This document shows positions 1 to 8,737 of a stretch of 64,000 bases of DNA, piece after piece. A program made the position numbers and the translations under genes. The notes under the pieces are model-generated. The model was not told where the DNA came from and did no database searches. It saw only the letters and a program-made list of their open reading frames with translations. The DNA is taken from contig NZ_LT629791.1 in NCBI RefSeq assembly GCF_900105925.1, positions 806,001 through 870,000 of the forward strand, written 5' to 3'. Numbering within the stretch: the first letter of the stretch is position 1; the number at the start of each line of letters is the position of its first letter. Origin of the DNA: Jiangella alkaliphila (GTDB taxonomy: Bacteria; Actinomycetota; Actinomycetes; Jiangellales; Jiangellaceae).

Positions 1-328
1 CGAGCACGCCGGCGCTGATCGCGCCCCAGATGCTGAGCCCGCCTTCCCAGATCCGCAGGGCGTCGGCGGGGTCGCGTCCCTGGCCGAAGTACCGATCCCA
101 GTCGGTGAGCACGTGATAGGCGCGGGCGCCGACGATGCCGAACGGCACCGCCCACACCGCGACGTCGGCGACGACGCCGGGCCGTCCGCCGCGGGCGATC
201 CAGCGGCGGTTTCCCACCCAGATCGCGATCAAGATGCCGGCCAGGATGGCCAGCGTGTAGGCGCGGACGGGGATCGGCCCGAGGTGCCACACGCCCTGGC
301 TCGGGCTCGGGATCGACGCCGGCACCAT
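1..328 (-). CDS. lgt: Prolipoprotein diacylglyceryl transferase, N-terminal part (cut by window edge)
   Basis: Reading leftward from an ATG at 328 gives an open frame to the window edge. It starts MVPASIPSPSQGVWHLGPIP, followed by a hydrophobic helix and, about 90 residues in, EGGLSIWGAI, which matches the conserved early region of Lgt. Lgt is an integral membrane enzyme that moves diacylglycerol from phosphatidylglycerol to the lipobox cysteine of prolipoproteins. The start overlaps the stop of the upstream ABC permease gene (TGATG), so the two are probably co-transcribed. Only about 109 residues are inside the window, so catalytic residues further on cannot be checked. Confidence 0.88.
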   Translation of the reverse strand, partial: MVPASIPSPSQGVWHLGPIPVRAYTLAILAGILIAIWVGNRRWIARGGRPGVVADVAVWAVPFGIVGARAYHVLTDWDRYFGQGRDPADALRIWEGGLSIWGAISAGVL

Positions 329-1134
329 CACACGTCCCGGTGAGCGAACAGGATGCCGGCTGCCGCAACGAGGACCGCCGCATAGGCGGCGAAGACCGCG
401 GTAGCCGTCCCGGCGGAGAAGGTGTTCGCGCTCGGGGTGAACATCCCGTTCATGGCGAACGAGGGGAGGGTCTTGACCACGGTGTCCCAGGATGGCGGCA
501 GCAGCAGGGCGAGGATCGGAACGACGAACATGACGGCGACGACGGCGCCGATGGCGCCGGCGGTGTGCCGGATCAGCAACCCGGCGGCGAGGCCGAACAA
601 CCCGGCACCCACGATCGCCAGGGTCGCCATCGCGACGCCGCGCCACGCGCCCGGGTCGCTGATCGGGACGTCGATCGACCGGTCGGCCAGGATCGGCCGG
701 GCCATGAGGAAGGCCGCCGCCGCTTGGATGGCACCGGTCACCAGCGTCACGAGGCTGAAGCTGACGGCTTTGGCCGCCAGGACCCGCGTTCGGGAGGGGA
801 CCGCTGCGAGGGTGGCGCGGATGGTGCCGGTGCCGTACTCGGAGCTGGCGACCAGAACGCCGAGGATCATCACGGCGAGGATGCCGATGTGCAGGCCCTC
901 GAACCACCACCCCTCCTCGACGGCCCAGGCCGCGGCCTCGTCGACGGATCCGTCGTAGGTGTCGATGACGAACGGGAGGAACCCGGCCCCGATCCCGACA
1001 GTCAGCGCTGCCGAAATCACCAGTGTCCAGAAGCTGGATCTCACCGTGCGGAACTTGGTCCACTCCGCGTGCACGGGTCGGCCGAGGTCACCGCGGGCGG
1101 GCGCAGAGCCGGTCGTGCTGATGAGGGCGCTCAT
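328..1134 (-). CDS. ABC-2 type transporter permease
   Basis: A 268-residue membrane protein with about six hydrophobic segments and the N-terminal phrase HAEWTKFRTVRSSFW, typical of ABC-2 permeases that follow a stand-alone ATPase gene in actinobacteria. It overlaps the upstream ATPase gene by four bases (ATGA), and its stop overlaps the lgt start. It should form the membrane half of an exporter with that ATPase. The substrate cannot be read from the sequence. The divergent sensor kinase and response regulator next door suggest control by that two-component system. Confidence 0.85.
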   Translation of the reverse strand: MSALISTTGSAPARGDLGRPVHAEWTKFRTVRSSFWTLVISAALTVGIGAGFLPFVIDTYDGSVDEAAAWAVEEGWWFEGLHIGILAVMILGVLVASSEYGTGTIRATLAAVPSRTRVLAAKAVSFSLVTLVTGAIQAAAAFLMARPILADRSIDVPISDPGAWRGVAMATLAIVGAGLFGLAAGLLIRHTAGAIGAVVAVMFVVPILALLLPPSWDTVVKTLPSFAMNGMFTPSANTFSAGTATAVFAAYAAVLVAAAGILFAHRDV

Positions 1135-1889
1135 CGGGCTCTCCCGTGGTACTCGGCAGTGGCTCGGGTCAGCTCAAGGAACGCATCCTCGAGCGAGTCG
1201 TGACCGGCGCGCAGCTGGGCAGGCGTCGTGTCAGCGACCAGCCGTCCGCGGCCGATGACGATCAGGTGGTCAGCGATCTTCTCCATCTCGCTCATCAGGT
1301 GGCTGGAGACCAGGACGGTGCGGCCGTCGTCGGCGAGCGTGCGCAGCAGCCGGCGGATCCAGACCATGCCTTCGGGATCGAGGCCGTTCATCGGCTCGTC
1401 GAGCATGACCGTGCCCGGGTCGCCCAGCAGCGCCGCAGCCACACCGAGGCGCTGGCGCATGCCAAGAGAGTAGGCGCCGACGCGCCGGCGGGCCACGTCG
1501 GAAAGGCCGACCTGGTCCAGGACCGCGAGCACCCGGCTTGGCCCGATGCCGTGGGTGTGGGCCAGCCAGAGCAGGTGGTGGAACGCGGTGCGTCCCGGAT
1601 GCACGCTGCCGGCCTCGAGCAGCGCACCGAGCTCGCGCATGGGCCGACGGTAGGACCAGTACGGCCGTCCGCCGACCAGTGCGTGTCCGGCGTCGGGCCG
1701 GTCCAGGCCGAGGACGAGCCGCATGGTGGTGGACTTGCCGGCACCGTTGGGTCCGAGGAACCCGGTGATGACTCCAGGCTTCGCGGTGAACGTCAGGGAG
1801 TCGGCCGCCGTGGTCGGCCCGTATCGCTTGCTCAGTCCTCGTACTTCTATCACCAGTTGATCGTCGCCAGGCCGGTGCCGGCTGCGCAT
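1131..1889 (-). CDS. ABC transporter ATP-binding protein
   Basis: Contains Walker A GPNGAGKST, signature SLGMRQRLG and Walker B VMLDEPMNGLD, all in order for an ABC-2 exporter ATPase. It energises the permease encoded just downstream (four-base overlap). The start is uncertain: ATG at 1889 is used here, an in-frame start at 1946 would add 19 arginine-rich residues, and a GTG at 1853 sits directly before the conserved VIEVRGLSKRY. None has a strong ribosome binding site. The gene is divergent from a histidine kinase gene with under 100 bp between them. Confidence 0.86.
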   Translation of the reverse strand: MRSRHRPGDDQLVIEVRGLSKRYGPTTAADSLTFTAKPGVITGFLGPNGAGKSTTMRLVLGLDRPDAGHALVGGRPYWSYRRPMRELGALLEAGSVHPGRTAFHHLLWLAHTHGIGPSRVLAVLDQVGLSDVARRRVGAYSLGMRQRLGVAAALLGDPGTVMLDEPMNGLDPEGMVWIRRLLRTLADDGRTVLVSSHLMSEMEKIADHLIVIGRGRLVADTTPAQLRAGHDSLEDAFLELTRATAEYHGRAR

Positions 1890-1984
1890 CGACCACCGGA
1901 TGGATTCCTCGCCACCAGGTGGTTGATGGCGGTCACGACTTTTCATGGATTCGCCGGCTGTGGCGCACGGCCTACCCTGGTGGC

Positions 1985-3208
1985 ATGGCGCGTGAACCGC
2001 AGCCGTGGGAGCAGTGGAAGACCGAGTGGCAGCACGCGTTCTTCGTCGTGGCGCTCGGCCTGGCCAGCCTGGGCGCGGTCACCAGCTCTACCGAGGGCGT
2101 CCCGGCCGCGGCGCGTCTGGGCTTCGCGGCCGGACTGGGGGCCTGGTACGGGTACTGGTTCGTGCTGCGACCAGACGCGAGCGTGGCTCATCTGCCGTAC
2201 CTGCTCGGAGCTGCAGCGTTGTGGGCGGTGATGGCGGCGCTCGATCCCGCCCTGCTGTGGGTCGGCGCGGTGGCAGTCGTTCCTTACTGCATGCGCCATG
2301 CGTGGTGGGCAGCGGCCGGGTTCGTCGTCCTCGGCGGGGCCTGGCTCTGGCAGCGGTTCGCCACCGAGGGCGCGCTGGACTGGTCCACGGTGCTGGGCTG
2401 TGCACTCGGTGTCGTGGCCGTCGCCGCGATCTCCGGGTACATCGCCATGCTCGATCGCGAGGGACGCAGGCGGCAGGCGCTGCTCGAGGAACTGGCGGCC
2501 GCCCACGCCGAACTGGCCGCGGCCGAACGGCAGGCAGGCAGGCTGGCCGAACGGCAACGTCTGGCCCGCGACATCCACGACACCCTCACCCAGGGCTTCG
2601 CCAGCATCTCCATGCTCTTGGACGCGGCACTGGCCGATCTCCCGCCGGACGGGCCCGCGCAACGCCGCATCGACCAGGCGATCCGCACCGCCCGGGAGAA
2701 CCTGGCCGAGAGCCGGCGCCTGGTCGAGGCGCTGCGCCCGGTGCACCTCGACGACGCCCGGCTACCCGACGCCGTCCGGCAGCTCACCTCCCGCCTGACC
2801 GACGAGACCGGCGTCGCCGCGGACACCGTCATCACTGGGACCCCGGTCGGCCTCGACCCCACGGTGGAGGCCACCATGCTGCGGGTGATCCAGGAGGCGC
2901 TGACCAACGCGCGGCGGCACGCTGCCGCCGACACGGTGACCGTGACGATCTCCTACCTCGATGACGTTGTCGTCGTCGACGTCCACGACGACGGCCTCGG
3001 CTTCAACACCAGCGCGCGGTCCCCCGGAGTCGGGCTGCCGGCCATGCGGGAGCGGGTGGACGGGGTCGGCGGAGCGCTGACCATCGAGAGCACGCCCGGC
3101 GACGGGACCACCGTCGCGGTCACCGTCCCGGCCACGGCCACGTCACGGGTCGACATGGTGCCCGACGGCGACTCCGTCGCCAACCACCGGTCGCCCGCGT
3201 CGCCATGA
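1985..3208 (+). CDS. Two-component sensor histidine kinase, NarL/HisKA_3 family
   Basis: A 407-residue kinase. The first ~150 residues are hydrophobic with several membrane spans. A short coiled coil then leads to the HisKA_3 dimerisation box, with the phosphoacceptor His in ARDIHDTLTQGF. The C-terminal HATPase_c domain shows EALTNARRHA (N box) and GVGLPAMRERV (G box). The ATG at 1985 is chosen because the preceding in-frame stretch overlaps the divergent ATPase promoter and is not protein-like. The response regulator gene overlaps its stop by four bases, so the two form a translationally coupled signalling pair. Confidence 0.9.
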   Translation: MAREPQPWEQWKTEWQHAFFVVALGLASLGAVTSSTEGVPAAARLGFAAGLGAWYGYWFVLRPDASVAHLPYLLGAAALWAVMAALDPALLWVGAVAVVPYCMRHAWWAAAGFVVLGGAWLWQRFATEGALDWSTVLGCALGVVAVAAISGYIAMLDREGRRRQALLEELAAAHAELAAAERQAGRLAERQRLARDIHDTLTQGFASISMLLDAALADLPPDGPAQRRIDQAIRTARENLAESRRLVEALRPVHLDDARLPDAVRQLTSRLTDETGVAADTVITGTPVGLDPTVEATMLRVIQEALTNARRHAAADTVTVTISYLDDVVVVDVHDDGLGFNTSARSPGVGLPAMRERVDGVGGALTIESTPGDGTTVAVTVPATATSRVDMVPDGDSVANHRSPASP

Positions 3209-3840
3209 CCACATCGATCCGAGTGCTGATCGTGGACGACCACCCGGTCGTCCGGGACGGGATCGCGGCCGTGCTCGGCACGCAACCCGACCTGCAGATC
3301 GCCGGCCTCGCAGGCACCGGCCAGGAAGCGTTGCGCCAGGTCGCGACCGTCATCCCGGACGTTGTGCTCATGGACCTGCAGCTGCCGGAGATGGACGGGG
3401 TACGGGCGACCGCGGCGATCAAGGCCGCACACCCCCAAGCGCACGTCCTCGTCCTCACCACATACGACACCGACTCCGACATCATCGCCGCCATCGACGC
3501 CGGAGCGGACGGCTACCTGCTCAAACAGGCCGGACGAGACGAGCTGTGCGCAGCAATCCGCACCGTCGCGAACGGCGGCTCGGCGCTGTCTCCCGACGTC
3601 GCCGCCAAGGTACTCAACCGGATGCGCGGAGCGTCAGACACCCGGCTCTCACCGCGCGAGATCGAAGTCCTCACCGCGGCCGCCCGCGGCCGCGGCAACA
3701 AGCAGATCGCCCGCGACCTGCACCTCAGTGAGGCCACCGTCAAGACCCACCTGCTGCACATCTACACCAAGCTCGGTGTCGCCGATCGCACCGCCGCCGT
3801 CACCACCGCACTGGCACGCGGCATCATCCGCCTCGCCTGA
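3205..3840 (+). CDS. Response regulator, NarL/LuxR family
   Basis: A 211-residue protein with an N-terminal receiver domain (acidic pair DDHP near residue 11, phosphoacceptor Asp57 in VLMDLQLPEMDG, conserved Lys in YLLKQAG) and a C-terminal LuxR helix-turn-helix (LSPREIEVLTAAARG ... KQIARDLHLSEATVKTHL). It is the partner of the kinase upstream (ATGA overlap). By position the likely target is the divergent ABC-lgt operon. Its last codons overlap a small convergent reading frame. Confidence 0.92.
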   Translation: MTTSIRVLIVDDHPVVRDGIAAVLGTQPDLQIAGLAGTGQEALRQVATVIPDVVLMDLQLPEMDGVRATAAIKAAHPQAHVLVLTTYDTDSDIIAAIDAGADGYLLKQAGRDELCAAIRTVANGGSALSPDVAAKVLNRMRGASDTRLSPREIEVLTAAARGRGNKQIARDLHLSEATVKTHLLHIYTKLGVADRTAAVTTALARGIIRLA

Positions 3841-3961
3841 TCACGATTTCGATATGCGTGAAGCCGGCCGCCCGCAGTCGGCCGTGGACCTCTTGAAGGA
3901 AGGGCAGCCAGCGACGCAGCACCCTCCGGCGGCCGGCGGGACTCCCATGTCCGGTGGTCAT
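3824..3961 (-). CDS. Small possible ORF downstream of the ABC permease
   Basis: A 45-residue frame whose ATG overlaps the stop of the DrrB-type permease (ATGA) and whose end overlaps the response regulator stop. It reads MTTGHGSPAGRRRVLRRWL then FLQEVHGRLRAAGFTHIEI. I recognise no family. The overlapping start is what one expects of a coupled cistron, but at this GC content short open frames are common, so this may be chance. Confidence 0.2.
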   Translation of the reverse strand: MTTGHGSPAGRRRVLRRWLPFLQEVHGRLRAAGFTHIEIVIRRGG

Positions 3962-4764
3962 CGCGCGGTGGTCCGCCGATAGCTCAGGACCGCCGCCGGC
4001 ACGGCGATGACGAGCAGGCCGGTGATCCAAGCAAGCGCCTGCCACACCGGTTCTGCGGTGGGTCCGCCCAGGGTGAGGGCGCGCAGGGCATCGACGGTGA
4101 CGGTGACCGGGTTGACGTTGGCGAAGGCTTGCAGCCAGCCGGGCATGGTGTCGACCGGAACGAAGGTGGAGCTGGTGAATACAAGCGGGATGACCGCGAG
4201 CAGCCCGGCCAGGCCGGCCGACTCGGCGTCGCGCACGATCAGCCCGATGAGAGCGTTGATCCACGAGAACGTGACGCCGATCAGCAGCGCCAGCGCGATC
4301 GCGGCGGTCGCCGCGGCGGGGCCGGCATGGAAGCGGAACCCGATGGCGTAGCCGACACCGGTCATCAGCAGCAGCACGAACAGGTTGCGCACGGCGTCCG
4401 CGGCGGTGCGGCCGGCCAGCACTGCCGCGGAGTGCATGGGGAGTGCCCGGAACCGGTCGATCATCCCGGTGGCCAGGTCGTCGGCAATCGCCACACCGGT
4501 TTGCGAGGCTCCGAACGCGATCGCGAGCACGAAGATCCCCGGCAGCAGGTAGTCGACGTAGTTGTCCACCCCGGGCGGGTCGATGGCGCCACCGAAGGCG
4601 TAGGTGAACAGCAGCACGAACATGACCGGCTGCACGGTGGCGAACGCGATCAGCGTCGGCACCCTGACCAACCGCCGAAGGTTGCGTGTGGTGATCGTCG
4701 CCACGTTCACCACCAGCCAACCCGGCCCGCTGGTCGACACATCGACCCTGGAGGTCGCCGTCAT
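3958..4764 (-). CDS. ABC-2 type permease, DrrB-like
   Basis: A 268-residue membrane protein with the FGGAID and VDYLLPGIFVLAIAFG stretches and the RFRALPMHS cytoplasmic loop seen in DrrB-type daunorubicin resistance permeases; about six membrane spans. Start ATG 4764 overlaps the stop of the ATPase gene (ATGA). It should pair with that ATPase to export a hydrophobic compound, possibly an antibiotic. Substrate unknown. Confidence 0.88.
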   Translation of the reverse strand: MTATSRVDVSTSGPGWLVVNVATITTRNLRRLVRVPTLIAFATVQPVMFVLLFTYAFGGAIDPPGVDNYVDYLLPGIFVLAIAFGASQTGVAIADDLATGMIDRFRALPMHSAAVLAGRTAADAVRNLFVLLLMTGVGYAIGFRFHAGPAAATAAIALALLIGVTFSWINALIGLIVRDAESAGLAGLLAVIPLVFTSSTFVPVDTMPGWLQAFANVNPVTVTVDALRALTLGGPTAEPVWQALAWITGLLVIAVPAAVLSYRRTTAR

Positions 4765-5744
4765 GCCACCCTCCCTGCCTGGACGTCGTCCGGTTGTGAT
4801 GTCCCAGCCCGTTGCCCGGTCAGCGCCAGGAACACGTCGTCCAACGACGGCCGCCGCAGCGCCAGATCGCTCACGGGCACGTCGGCGCCGGCGAGCCGGG
4901 CGGCCACGTCCAGCAGCACCCGCGGGCCGTCGTCCACGGGCAGCACCACGCCGCCGGTGTCGGTGTCTGTGACCGGCGGGCCGGACCCCAGACCCGCCAC
5001 CGTGGCGATCAACGCGTCCAGGTCACCGCCCGGCGGGATCTGCAACTCCAGCCGGGCGCCACCCACCCGGTCCTTCAACTCCTGCGACGTGCCAGTGGCG
5101 AGCACTCTCCCGCCGTCCATCACCATGATCATGCCGGCTAGGCGGTCGGCCTCCTCAAGGTACTGAGTGGTCAACACGACCGTGGTGCCCTGCTCGGCCA
5201 AACCCGAAATCAGCTCCCACAGCCCCATCCGGCCACGCGGGTCCAGGCCGGTCGTCGGCTCGTCGAGGAACAGCACCGGGGGTTCGGCGACCAGGCTCGC
5301 TGCCACATCCAGCCGCCGGCGCATGCCACCGGAGTACCCGCCCGCGACCCGATCCGCGGCCTCGGCCAGGTCGAACCGGTCCAGCAGCTCGTCCACGCGG
5401 CGCCGCGTGCGAAGCCGGCCGAGCCCGGACAACCGGGCGATCATCCGCAGGTTCTCCCGCCCGGTCAAGTAGGCGTCGATCGCGGCGAACTGGCCGGACA
5501 ACCCGATCAACCGCCGCACGTCGGCGGCACGGGACACCACATCCCACCCGGCCACCCGAGCCGTCCCGGCGTCCGGGCGCAGCAGTGTCGTGAGCAGCCG
5601 CACCATCGTGGTCTTGCCCGCCCCGTTCGGGCCGAGCAACCCCAGCACCATTCCGGCCGGAACGTGCAGATCCACGCCGGCCACGGCCTCGATCGGCCCG
5701 AACCGCTTCACCAGGCCCTCAGCCACAATCGCCGGCTCGTCCAC
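4761..5744 (-). CDS. ABC transporter ATP-binding protein, DrrA-like
   Basis: A 327-residue ATPase with Walker A GPNGAGKTT, signature YSGGMRRRL, Walker B LFLDEPTTGLD and the DrrA-type C-terminal extension ending in LRRPSLDDVFLALTG. It is coupled to the DrrB-like permease. It is divergent from a PadR-family regulator gene, with 59 bp of AT-richer DNA carrying TACCTAT repeats between them, so PadR repression of this exporter is the likely arrangement. Confidence 0.9.
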   Translation of the reverse strand: MDEPAIVAEGLVKRFGPIEAVAGVDLHVPAGMVLGLLGPNGAGKTTMVRLLTTLLRPDAGTARVAGWDVVSRAADVRRLIGLSGQFAAIDAYLTGRENLRMIARLSGLGRLRTRRRVDELLDRFDLAEAADRVAGGYSGGMRRRLDVAASLVAEPPVLFLDEPTTGLDPRGRMGLWELISGLAEQGTTVVLTTQYLEEADRLAGMIMVMDGGRVLATGTSQELKDRVGGARLELQIPPGGDLDALIATVAGLGSGPPVTDTDTGGVVLPVDDGPRVLLDVAARLAGADVPVSDLALRRPSLDDVFLALTGQRAGTSQPDDVQAGRVA

Positions 5745-5753
5745 GCCGCCACC

Positions 5754-5806
5754 ACCTATAACAAGGATTGCTACCTATACACCTGAGCGTAGGATACCTA
5801 CCTATG
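5754..5806. promoter_or_regulatory. Divergent promoter/operator of the DrrAB and PadR genes
   Basis: This short AT-rich divergent spacer repeats the motif ACCTATA/TACCTAT three times (near 5754, 5772 and 5797) and holds an imperfect inverted pair TACCTATAC / GTAGGATA. The compositional contrast and position suggest the PadR operator controlling both directions. No footprint or consensus was tested. Confidence 0.45.
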
Positions 5807-6151
5807 AGGTCGGATGCACAAGCACTCAAGGGACACCTCGACGTCCTGTTGCTCGCCACCCTGACCGACGGACCACGCCACGGCTACGCGATCAAGGAGG
5901 CGCTGCGCGAGGGCAGCGGCGGCCGGTTCGACCTGCCCACCGGCACCGTCTACCCGGCGCTGCACCGGCTCGAACAAGCCGGACTGATCGCCGGCGACTG
6001 GTCGACCGTGGATGGTCGGCGCCGGCGCAGCTACCACCTCACCGCCAAAGGTGAGCGCCGGCTCGCCCACGAGCGCACCAACTGGCGCGAGTTCGCCGAC
6101 GCCGTCACCTCGTTGCTGGGACAGAGGCCATGGCCGGCCACGAGCAGCTGA
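5804..6151 (+). CDS. PadR family transcriptional regulator
   Basis: A 115-residue winged-helix protein starting MRSDAQALKGHLDVLLLATL, then DGPRHGYAIKEAL and the PadR hallmark FDLPTGTVYPALHRLE. ATG 5804 is preferred to an upstream in-frame start because it sits at the conserved N-terminus, leaving the 5' region as operator. PadR proteins repress efflux genes and release DNA on binding phenolic or drug ligands. The gene is divergent from a DrrAB exporter and overlaps the HAAS-domain gene downstream, whose product often accompanies PadR. Confidence 0.9.
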   Translation: MRSDAQALKGHLDVLLLATLTDGPRHGYAIKEALREGSGGRFDLPTGTVYPALHRLEQAGLIAGDWSTVDGRRRRSYHLTAKGERRLAHERTNWREFADAVTSLLGQRPWPATSS

Positions 6152-6705
6152 TCGACACCTACCTGGCCGAGCTGGCCCGCCGGCTACCACCCGGGATCGT
6201 CAACGAGCTCGCAGACGGCCTCGACGAGACACTCCAGCACCACCTGGCCCGCGGCCTGAGCCCGGACGAGGCCGCCACCGCGGCTACCGCCGAGTTCGGC
6301 GACCCGGCGCGCATTACCGCCGAGTTCGCCCGCCAGTCGCCGGGACACCGCACCGCGCTCGCGATGCTGGCCAGCGGCCCGATCTTCGCCGCACTCTGGG
6401 GCACCACGCTCATCACCAGCCATGCCTGGACGTGGACCATCCCCACCGCTGCGACCATCGTCTACGCGGCCATTCTGTTGGCCATCGTCACGCTCCTGGT
6501 CACCGTGGCCACCAGTCAGAACTACCTCACCACCCGGTTAGCGGCTCCAGCCTGCGCTGGCATGATCGTTCTCGACGTCACCATGATCACCCTGGTCGCG
6601 GTCATCGCACCATCGCTGACCTGGTCCGCCGCCCTCGCCGCGACAGCTAGCATCAGCCGCATCACGCTCGGTGCGCACCAGGTCCGCCGCATCCTCTGCA
6701 ACTAG
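6130..6705 (+). CDS. PadR-associated HAAS-domain membrane protein
   Basis: A 191-residue protein. The N-terminal ~75 residues (HEQLIDTYLAELARRLPP ... LADGLDETLQ ... GLSPDEAATAATAEFGDP) match the HAAS / permease-prefix domain that pairs with PadR-type regulators. Four hydrophobic segments follow. It overlaps the padR stop by 22 bp, so the two are co-translated. Such proteins are thought to tie a PadR regulator to the membrane; the exact role is unproven. Confidence 0.75.
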   Translation: MAGHEQLIDTYLAELARRLPPGIVNELADGLDETLQHHLARGLSPDEAATAATAEFGDPARITAEFARQSPGHRTALAMLASGPIFAALWGTTLITSHAWTWTIPTAATIVYAAILLAIVTLLVTVATSQNYLTTRLAAPACAGMIVLDVTMITLVAVIAPSLTWSAALAATASISRITLGAHQVRRILCN

Positions 6706-6797
6706 ACGCCGTACGGAGGTCCGTCAACTGCCAGTCTTTGTTGACGCCTCAGTGCACTGTCGAATTCAGCGGACAAAAAGAGACATCAGCGGCGGCC

Positions 6798-7193
6798 TCA
6801 ATGCGTGTGGGCGTCGATCCGGTCGCAGCACGCCAGGGCGGCGTGGTTGTCGGCGGCCAGGGCGTGGGCGAGCACGATCACGTCGGCGACGCGTGGGTCC
6901 GCCACGCGGTAGTAGACGCGACGGCCGTCGCGTCGCGACTGGACGTAGCCGCAGTCGGCCAGGCAGGCCAGGTGGGTGGAGACGCGGCCCTGGGACAGGC
7001 CGATGTGCTGGACGCATTCGGTGACGGTGTGCTCATCGTGGAGCAGGAACTCCAGCAGCCGCAGCCGGCTCGGATCGCCGAGGGCGCGGAAGAACTTCGC
7101 CACCGTGGCCATGTCGGCGCCCTGGGCGGGGAACAGCACCCACGAGGCGCGCGGCGTCTTGGTCGCGGTTCGCGTCGCGGTGTCGGTCGCCAC
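6798..7193 (-). CDS. ArsR-family metalloregulator, probable mercury sensor
   Basis: A 131-residue ArsR/SmtB winged-helix repressor. The recognition region reads GLSQGRVSTHLACLADCGYV, so two cysteines lie three residues apart just after the DNA-reading helix, as in CmtR-type and actinobacterial ArsR-type mercury sensors. A further ACC pair lies near the C-terminus. GTG 7193 has a good ribosome binding site (AAGGGAG, 6 nt away). The gene is divergent from merA across a spacer with two copies of a palindromic element, so it is the likely repressor of the mer genes. Cadmium or lead sensing cannot be excluded. Confidence 0.82.
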   Translation of the reverse strand: MATDTATRTATKTPRASWVLFPAQGADMATVAKFFRALGDPSRLRLLEFLLHDEHTVTECVQHIGLSQGRVSTHLACLADCGYVQSRRDGRRVYYRVADPRVADVIVLAHALAADNHAALACCDRIDAHTH

Positions 7194-7221
7194 GGCGACT
7201 CCCTTGCGATTGCGGCTCGAC

Positions 7222-7276
7222 GTATTTGCTTAGGCGAATACTATGACAGCGATGATACATCCGCTTGGGCGAATAC
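7222..7276. promoter_or_regulatory. Tandem ArsR-type operators between the sensor and merA
   Basis: GTATTTGCTTAGGCGAATAC at 7222-7241 is a 20-bp imperfect palindrome (16 of 20 positions symmetric). A second copy, ACATCCGCTTGGGCGAATAC at 7257-7276, shares the right half exactly. The centres are 35 bp apart. The position between the ArsR-type gene and merA and the long AT-containing dyads fit ArsR-family operators. Assigning them to this repressor is inference. Confidence 0.65.
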
Positions 7277-7319
7277 GACGCGGTAGGCGCGGCCGCCAAG
7301 CCGCGATCTAGGAGGGGTC

Positions 7320-8720
7320 ATGGGGTTCAATCTGGCGATCATCGGGTCGGGCGGGGCGGCGTTCGCCGCGGCGATCGCGGCGCGGCGGAAGGACCGCTCG
7401 GTGGTGATGATCGAGCGCGGCACCGTTGGCGGGACCTGTGTCAACACGGGGTGTGTGCCATCCAAGGCCCTGCTGGCCGCCGCCGAGGCGCGGCATGTTG
7501 CGTTGGATGCGGGCCGGTTCCCCGGCATCCGGGCCAGCAGGGACGACGTGGACTTCGCCGCGCTGATCGACGGCAAGCGGACCCTGGTCGAGGAGATGCG
7601 CGCCGGCAAGTATGTCGATCTGGCGAAGGAGTACGGCTGGGACATCATCCGCGGTGAGGCTCGCTTCGCCGACGGGCCGGCGCTGGACGTGCTGCTGCAC
7701 GAGGGCGGCACGCTACGGGTCGAGGCCGACCACTACGTGATCGCCACCGGCTCGGCGCCGTGGATCCCGCCTATCGACGGCCTGGAGGAGGCAGGTTACC
7801 TGACCTCGACGACCGCGATGGAGCTGGACCGGTTGCCCTCCTCGCTGCTGGTGGTGGGCGGCAATTTCATCGGGCTGGAACAGGCGCAGCTATTTGCTCG
7901 CCTCGGTGTGGAGGTGAGTGTGGTGGAGATGTTGGATCGGCTCGCTCCCACCGAGGAACCCGAGGTCGGCCCGGTGATCGCCGGTGTGTTCGCCGACGAG
8001 GGCATCGCCGTGCACACCGGCGCGACGGCGAGGGCGGTCCGGCGCGGCGCCGGCCAGGTCGTGGCCACGCTCGCCGACCGGGAGCTGCGCGCCGACGAGG
8101 TCCTCGTCGCCACCGGCCGCCGCCCGGTCGTCGACGGCCTCGGACTGGACACGGTCGGAGTCACGGTGGGTGATCGCGGCGAGGTCCTGGTCGACGAGCA
8201 CCTACGGACCAGCAACCCGCGCATCTGGGCTGCCGGCGACGTGACCGGGCACCCGCAGTTCGTGTACGTCGCCGCGGCGCATGGCACGCTGGTGGCCGAC
8301 AACGCCCTGGACGGCGCCGAGCGGGTTCTGGACTATCGCTACCTGCCCCGGGTGACGTTCACCGGCCCGGCCATCGCCGGCGTCGGCCTCACCGACGCCC
8401 AGGCCACTGAGCAGGGGATCGCGTGTGAGTGCCGGGTGCTGCCGCTGGAGAACGTGCCCCGCGCCATCGTCAACCGCGACACCAGAGGCTTCGTGAAGAT
8501 CGTCGCCGAACGCGGCACCGGCCGCGTCGTCGGCGTCACCGCAGTGGCCGAGGGCGCCGGCGACGTCATCGCAGCCGCCGTCTACGCCGTCCAGGCCGGC
8601 ATGACCGTGACCCAACTGGCCAGCACCTGGAGCCCGTACCTGACCATGGCCGAGGGGCTAAAGCTGGCCGCGCAGACCTTCACCCGCGACGTGTCGAAGC
8701 TGTCCTGCTGCGCCGCCTGA
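7320..8720 (+). CDS. merA: Mercury(II) reductase
   Basis: A 466-residue flavoprotein disulfide reductase. The FAD site is IIGSGGAAFAAAIAA, the redox disulfide is GGTCVNTGCVPSK (Cys40/Cys45), and the NAD(P)H site is VVGGNFIGLEQAQ. The C-terminus ends with the MerA-specific vicinal pair (Cys463/Cys464), which hands Hg(II) to the active site of the partner subunit. The enzyme reduces Hg(II) to volatile Hg(0) in the cytoplasm. It lacks the N-terminal HMA-like NmerA domain, as many actinobacterial forms do. A GGAGGG site lies close to the ATG. The next gene begins 18 bp after its stop. Confidence 0.96.
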   Translation: MGFNLAIIGSGGAAFAAAIAARRKDRSVVMIERGTVGGTCVNTGCVPSKALLAAAEARHVALDAGRFPGIRASRDDVDFAALIDGKRTLVEEMRAGKYVDLAKEYGWDIIRGEARFADGPALDVLLHEGGTLRVEADHYVIATGSAPWIPPIDGLEEAGYLTSTTAMELDRLPSSLLVVGGNFIGLEQAQLFARLGVEVSVVEMLDRLAPTEEPEVGPVIAGVFADEGIAVHTGATARAVRRGAGQVVATLADRELRADEVLVATGRRPVVDGLGLDTVGVTVGDRGEVLVDEHLRTSNPRIWAAGDVTGHPQFVYVAAAHGTLVADNALDGAERVLDYRYLPRVTFTGPAIAGVGLTDAQATEQGIACECRVLPLENVPRAIVNRDTRGFVKIVAERGTGRVVGVTAVAEGAGDVIAAAVYAVQAGMTVTQLASTWSPYLTMAEGLKLAAQTFTRDVSKLSCCAA

Positions 8721-8737
8721 CCGGAGGGAGAACCCAC

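Noticed and set aside
340-1203. Long plus-strand frame opposite the first ABC permease
   Set aside because: Gly/Arg/Asp-rich, no domain, and antisense to a clear membrane protein gene.
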